NCBI GenBank assembly: GCA_023424995.1
Contig: JAFADH010000391.1
Location: 1-46,758 of the forward strand
Origin: Bacillota bacterium
GTDB taxonomy: Bacteria > Bacillota > Clostridia > Lachnospirales > Lachnospiraceae
Length of the DNA: 46,758 nucleotides
Direction: 5' to 3'
Shown: positions 43,101 through 46,758 of the stretch, piece after piece
How the letters are laid out: each line of letters begins with the position of its first letter
Numbering within the stretch: the first letter of the stretch is position 1
Translations under genes and position numbers: made by a program
The notes under the pieces: generated by a model
Told to the model about the DNA's origin: nothing
The model's database searches: none
Seen by the model: only the letters and a program-made list of their open reading frames with translations

Positions 43101-46100
43101 TGATCATAACTGGGGGTGGACCGGTGCTCCTACGGATGCCGGTCAGTTTACGAAGGCTGCATGGAACGAAATCGTGCTGAATTTTCCCGCCACAGGGGTA
43201 TCCCCTTTACAATCGATTGTAATCGAGGTTACTTCCTCCGGTTCCGGCTCTGTCTGGGTGGACAGCATCAACATTATTCCTCCGGGGACAGATCCGGAAA
43301 GCCCGGACGAAATCCCTGTAACACCGGCACAAGCAGAGATTACGATTGATAAGAATGTACAATATCAGACAATCGAAGGCTTTGGTGCATTTGGCGGCTC
43401 CACGCCGAACTGGGGCAGCCAAACCAGTCTCCATACGGAGGAATTTCTGGACTTAATTATCGGAGATCTGGGAGCTTCCATTATCCGGACAGAGCTTGCC
43501 GGAAACTTTGAGAAATATAATGATAATGAAGACCCCTATGATACGGACTTAAGTAATTATAACATTGATACACATTATGGAGATGTGCAGGAGCAGGCAC
43601 AGCTTCGACCTTGGCTGAATTATGTTACAGCAGCGAAAGCGAAAGCAGATGCTCTGGGTCAGCCCTTAAAGGTCATAACCAGTATATGGAGTCCTCCTTC
43701 CTGGATGAAGTATAATGATTCCTACCATGGCACCGATACTATCTGGAACCGCCTCAGTAATGGTGTGGGACCCTTGCCCGGCGTAGAAGGTGAGAAGGAA
43801 AACATGTATCCGGAGTATGCGGAATACTTGTATGCCTATACGCAGATATTCAAGCAGGAAACAGGTTTTGATCTATACGGTCTTAGTTTTCAGAATGAAC
43901 CTGCCTTCGCCCAGAGCTATCCTTCTGCTGTATACAGTTCAAAACAATACAGGGATATGCTTATCGAGCTTGGCAGAAGACTGGAAAGTGAGAATGTTGA
44001 CGTAAAGCTCTTCGGAGCAGAGGATGTTCAGGTTCAGGAGAGAATCTATTCCTACCTTGAGACTGCTGCCAGTCATGAAGAGGCTGGAAATTATCTGGAT
44101 ATCATGGCTGTACATGGCTACAGCAGCGATGGCATTACCTCCGGAGATACGGATGAAGCCTGGGTCAATACAAGAAATATGGCGGCAGCCTATGATTATC
44201 CTTTGTGGATGACTGAGACCTCAGGCTATAGTAATAACTACAGCGGAGCCTTGAAGCTTGCCAATTCCATACACTCCGCTCTGTACAACGGACGTATAAG
44301 TGCCTGGTTATGGTGGATGTATACCGGTGGGGACAATGATACCTTTACCCTGATCAATAATGACGGTACTCCCTCCAAGAGATATTATACTTCTAAGAAT
44401 TATTACAGATATATCCGCCCGGGCTCCGTCATGGTTCAGGCCGGCTCCGATAATGCGGCGGTTAAGGCGACTGCCTTCAATGACAGCGGTAACGGGACAT
44501 TTACAATAGTACTCATCAACAATGCTGCTGAGGCTAAGGAAGCAACCCTATCCTTAAGCGGTACCAATCTTCCTGAGAGCTTTGATGTATATTTGACCTC
44601 TGAGACAGAGAATTGCTCCCCGCAGGCTTCTGCAGCTGCAGATGATACGATCATCTTACCGGCTGGAAGTGTAATGACACTGACAGGAACGCTGCCCGCT
44701 GCAGATTCGGGAGTCCCACCGGCTATTATCAGCCAGCCTGCAGATGCATCGGTAACAGAAGGACAGATCGCACAATTCTCCGTAGACGCCAGCGGAACGC
44801 CTGATCTGACCTTCCAATGGTACAAGGATGGTCAGCCTTTGACAGGAGAGACAGGGCGGATTTATCGTATAAAGACTGCAGTTGCTCTTGCGGATAACGG
44901 AACCGTATTTACGGTGGTTGTAACCAATGCCTATGGACAGGTTACCAGTCAGGAAGCAGTGCTGTCAGTCAACGAGTTCGGGGGACTCCGGATAAGCTAT
45001 ACGGAGATTCCTCCGGTTATCGACGGAATTGTTGACAGCATGTGGGAGGATATCGATTCCTATGCTCTGGATAAGAAGGTGATCGGTGATCCGGCACCGG
45101 ATAACTTCTCTGGCAATGCGAAGGTAGTCTGGGATCATGATTATTTATATTTACTGTATAATATAACGGACGATGTATTGATTGCTGATAAGGACGATGC
45201 GGAGCTGTTTTTTGACAGTGACAACAGTAAGGGTTCTTCCTATGATGCCAACGATTATCAGTTTGTATTCAAATATGGCAGTACAACGGTGACTGAGACG
45301 AAGCATAATTCGGTGGATGGAGTAGAGTATGTGACAGTACCAAGGGAGGATGGCTTCTATGTAGAAGTCCGTATTCCATGGTCAGCACTTCAGATGACTC
45401 CGGAAGCAGGCAGGATGGTTGGTCTGGATCTGGCAGCCGACGATACCGATGTTAGTGACAGGACTTCCAAAATTGCCTGGAATACCACGGATAATAATAT
45501 CTGGCAGACGCCGTCCTTTATGGGGACAGGAAAGCTGACGGAACCGGCCCCTACAACTCCTGCTCCAACACCGGATCCTGATCCGGGTACGACGCCATCA
45601 GTAACTCCGACACCAACCTCTACACCTACCTCTGCACCAACCTCTACACCTACATCAGCGCCGACACTTACCTCTACACCTACATCAGCACCTACACCTA
45701 CATCGGCACCTACACCTGCACCTACATCGGCACCTACATCTGTACCTACGCCTGAGCCTAATCCTAACCCTGCTCCGGATATCACGCCTGCCGTAAATCC
45801 TACTCCTACGCTTGCACCTGCTCCGACTGTGGTGAAGGCCTCCGAGCTTGAGACGGCTATTACCTCCGGCGAGGATTATACGGTCTCTGTGGATAATGAA
45901 GACGGGAAGCCGGCGTACAGCTGGACCTTTACAAAGCAGAATCTGCAGCGTGCGGATGGGAAGGAGCTGGCCGATGTTAAGCTTGGTTTGACCGTAACAG
46001 CACTGGATGCCAAGGAAGAGATTAACAGTCTGCTTACCAGGGAGAATCCCGATCAGACCGGTCTGATCATCAGCTTCGAGCAGGAAGGGATATTGCCGGT

Positions 46101-46758
46101 CCAGGCTTCCGTAAGGATCTATGTCGGTGCCTTAGGGGTCGAGCCGAATAACACCGTATATCTATATTACTATAATCCTGTGACCGGAAAGCTGGATATC
46201 CTGCCTTACACCTCCAAGGGCTTCAAGGTGGATCAGGACGGCTATATTACCGTTAATATTGTTCATTGCTCCGATTATGTGGTATTACCGAATAAGGCAG
46301 ACCCCGGCACCTATACCGGTTCTCTGGCCCAGATCGTATTATCGCCTGCGAAGCTGACCTTATATACGGTTGATACCAGGTACGGCAAGGGAGAGATCAA
46401 GGTTACCATGCCTCCCACCTTTGAGCTTGTGAAGGACCTGAAAGAGAAGACCTCCGGAACTGCCGTAGGTGCGGTGACCATCACCTATAAATCAAGTAAT
46501 GCTAAGGTTGCGGCTGTCAGCAGTAATGGAACAATCATTGCAAAGGGTAAGGGCACCGCAAGAATTACCGCAACGGTTAAGCTGTATTCCGGCCTGACTA
46601 AGACCTTCACAGCTGCGGTCACCGTAAAGGAGCCCGGCATTAAGATTATTAAGAGCACGGATACCATGAAGCTTGGAAGCACCTTCACTTTTGAAGCAGC
46701 CGCAGCGGGCTATGATAAGAATAGCATTGTATGGATGACCTCGAAGAGGGATGTGGTA
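40171..46758 (+). CDS. Giant secreted multi-domain glycoside hydrolase (GH30 + unassigned barrel), 3' end outside window
   Basis: An uninterrupted frame of 2,196 codons runs off the window. A signal peptide (1-38, SYA|AEE) marks secretion. Domains: ~45-560 unassigned TIM-barrel-like enzyme with YSNEVWN (E314) and AYEGG (E471) as candidate catalytic acids; 571-702 F5/8-like (CBM32-type); 724-870 and 888-1036 two homologous jelly-roll modules; ~1055-1510 GH30 with IEGFGAFGGS, acid/base E1243 (SFQNEP) and nucleophile E1349 (WMTETS); 1515-1601 Ig-like; ~1605-1790 CBM9-like; 1791-1890 PT-rich linker; 1890-2048 unknown beta-rich domain; from 2051 Big_2 repeats. AGGAGGAGG lies 10 nt before ATG 40171. 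GH30 members cut xylans, beta-glucans or galactans; the target is unknown. The missing C-terminus may hold a wall anchor. Confidence 0.9.
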   Translation, partial: MFYMLKNKSKLSFRLLSIVLVLTFITSMLPSQLPYSYAAEEPAGNGLIGVNLGDGLPFVDAAKTLRPWGNISGGGNAPVDDRGYPLSDAYTVLFDYRPIPAWAPPVDDPAAFQLDMSGTYKLSFTGQADLSVKEGNFTIENKTYDDGTNVTKADLVVATGAALVVLEFTNTRRQPVYEPGTGFTDLKIIRPGYAEDTTQVFSDAFIESLEPFSTLRFMDWLATNENNPNYTDPASVTRWSDRRLPDDATQATDEANHKYGYAWEYIIELANLTRKDIWINIPSEADDNYVHNLAQLLSSALDPGIKVYVEYSNEVWNFSFHQAAFNQNSAEAEAASGDSNLNDGSTDPYEWGRRRFVRRSIEISEIFAGVFGEEAINDRIRVVYAWQPGQTSNSENALQWADSVFDGTPSDYLYAYSIAPYYNYNPGSVSGGASVQDVLNALSASSAQNLTHVQNARSLSDRWGLELIAYEGGPSTGSIGSTEDVGNIILAHRSAGIKDIMLNDLTNVWFASGGGLYLHFNQAGYYSRYGCWGLTEDVTNTNTPKYQAVREAAALDIPEYTPPAPGGPAEGVITGTPFGSEPGNTTIDYAFDGDTDTYYSGAASSSIGIDLGEGNEERIEKLRFFARGSEDDQPWLKDRAAGKYEGSVDGENYTVLVEVLTSEIEFGWNERDITDVNTYRYLRFVSTQWLAPELSEIEFYGADSGEPGDGGTGGSHTPDPVDNALFNFENDLQGFTTEAAGAGVAADDTVSYAGQKSLKFTVTNSGQNIAHVISESGIPIETGTVVKFRVYVGEGYAGLVQPFIHNGSGWDQAAWSWFGGSDGLPVNTWTELTVTYTGTNPSPELGVKLEPNSAGEASVWIDGITYDGYVAPDGGDSSGPSGDGDSATYHFENNNNHGFSLYYGEDENGNPRPEDDSFMVDSGKAYAGSSSLRLDYTDYAYLNNQPAGGIEVPAGSRISFRIFISEGFTGTVHPFILDHNWGWTGAPTDAGQFTKAAWNEIVLNFPATGVSPLQSIVIEVTSSGSGSVWVDSINIIPPGTDPESPDEIPVTPAQAEITIDKNVQYQTIEGFGAFGGSTPNWGSQTSLHTEEFLDLIIGDLGASIIRTELAGNFEKYNDNEDPYDTDLSNYNIDTHYGDVQEQAQLRPWLNYVTAAKAKADALGQPLKVITSIWSPPSWMKYNDSYHGTDTIWNRLSNGVGPLPGVEGEKENMYPEYAEYLYAYTQIFKQETGFDLYGLSFQNEPAFAQSYPSAVYSSKQYRDMLIELGRRLESENVDVKLFGAEDVQVQERIYSYLETAASHEEAGNYLDIMAVHGYSSDGITSGDTDEAWVNTRNMAAAYDYPLWMTETSGYSNNYSGALKLANSIHSALYNGRISAWLWWMYTGGDNDTFTLINNDGTPSKRYYTSKNYYRYIRPGSVMVQAGSDNAAVKATAFNDSGNGTFTIVLINNAAEAKEATLSLSGTNLPESFDVYLTSETENCSPQASAAADDTIILPAGSVMTLTGTLPAADSGVPPAIISQPADASVTEGQIAQFSVDASGTPDLTFQWYKDGQPLTGETGRIYRIKTAVALADNGTVFTVVVTNAYGQVTSQEAVLSVNEFGGLRISYTEIPPVIDGIVDSMWEDIDSYALDKKVIGDPAPDNFSGNAKVVWDHDYLYLLYNITDDVLIADKDDAELFFDSDNSKGSSYDANDYQFVFKYGSTTVTETKHNSVDGVEYVTVPREDGFYVEVRIPWSALQMTPEAGRMVGLDLAADDTDVSDRTSKIAWNTTDNNIWQTPSFMGTGKLTEPAPTTPAPTPDPDPGTTPSVTPTPTSTPTSAPTSTPTSAPTLTSTPTSAPTPTSAPTPAPTSAPTSVPTPEPNPNPAPDITPAVNPTPTLAPAPTVVKASELETAITSGEDYTVSVDNEDGKPAYSWTFTKQNLQRADGKELADVKLGLTVTALDAKEEINSLLTRENPDQTGLIISFEQEGILPVQASVRIYVGALGVEPNNTVYLYYYNPVTGKLDILPYTSKGFKVDQDGYITVNIVHCSDYVVLPNKADPGTYTGSLAQIVLSPAKLTLYTVDTRYGKGEIKVTMPPTFELVKDLKEKTSGTAVGAVTITYKSSNAKVAAVSSNGTIIAKGKGTARITATVKLYSGLTKTFTAAVTVKEPGIKIIKSTDTMKLGSTFTFEAAAAGYDKNSIVWMTSKRDVV
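45541..45834 (+). repeat. PT-rich coding repeat
   Basis: Degenerate short repeats such as CCTACATCAGCACCTACA encode a Thr/Pro/Ser/Ala linker (residues 1791-1888) between the CBM9-like domain and the C-terminal surface domains. Likely an extended, O-glycosylatable spacer. Confidence 0.85.

Noticed and set aside
45390..45785. Minus-strand open frame rich in Gly-Val-Asp repeats
   Set aside because: It is the antisense of the PT-rich linker; the repeats come from the coding strand and there is no ribosome site.
45541..45834. Short regular repeats considered as a CRISPR array
   Set aside because: Repeats are degenerate, 6-18 bp, in frame and without unique spacers; they encode a linker. No CRISPR array or cas gene is seen in the window.

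Overview
The window looks like chromosome of a Gram-positive anaerobe of the Lachnospiraceae/Clostridia type. The evidence is AGGAGG-type ribosome sites on nearly every gene, Gram-positive lipoprotein signals (LAGC, LTGC), a CIRCE/HrcA-controlled Hsp20, LplABC/YesMN-style sugar modules, and Ig-like domains on a giant secreted polysaccharidase. This is inference from gene content; no rRNA or tRNA is present. || Region 1 (1-12.4 kb) reads as one catabolic locus for reductive pyrimidine breakdown. It holds a PucR-type regulator (truncated by the window edge), a class III aminotransferase, an iron-type alcohol dehydrogenase, a NitT/TauT-type ABC importer (ATPase, two permeases, lipoprotein), a dihydropyrimidinase, a PreA-type dihydropyrimidine dehydrogenase and an M20 carbamoyl-amino-acid hydrolase. 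Together these could import a pyrimidine, reduce it, open the ring, release beta-alanine, transaminate it to malonic semialdehyde and reduce that to 3-hydroxypropionate. Three things stand out. The binding lipoprotein is circularly permuted. The dehydrogenase carries both iron-sulfur ends of DPD but lacks the FAD/NADPH middle. The aminotransferase and dehydrogenase promoters share a superimposable operator/promoter layout. || Region 2 (12.4-28 kb) is a mosaic of small units: a DXD glycosyltransferase-like protein, a GH43 glycosidase, Hsp20 under CIRCE, a free-standing TIR-domain protein, L-asparaginase, a paired ABC exporter, a conserved protein of unknown function, a MATE pump, and an operon of a nucleotidyltransferase plus a UvrA-like ATPase. 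A 99-bp inverted-repeat element (MITE candidate) and a 34-bp tandem repeat lie between the exporter and the unknown gene. || Region 3 (28-46.8 kb, visibly more A+T-rich) is a polysaccharide-utilisation locus. It has two LplB/YtcP-type permeases, a YesM-type kinase, a YesN-type AraC regulator, a sugar-binding lipoprotein, an intracellular GH28, a GH78-like enzyme, a YdjC-type deacetylase, and a secreted protein of more than 2,190 residues with an unassigned TIM-barrel-like domain, three carbohydrate-binding-like modules, GH30, Ig, CBM9, a PT-rich linker and Big_2 repeats, cut by the window end. The lipoprotein and giant-enzyme promoters share an identical 24-bp A-rich box, probably the target of the AraC-type regulator.
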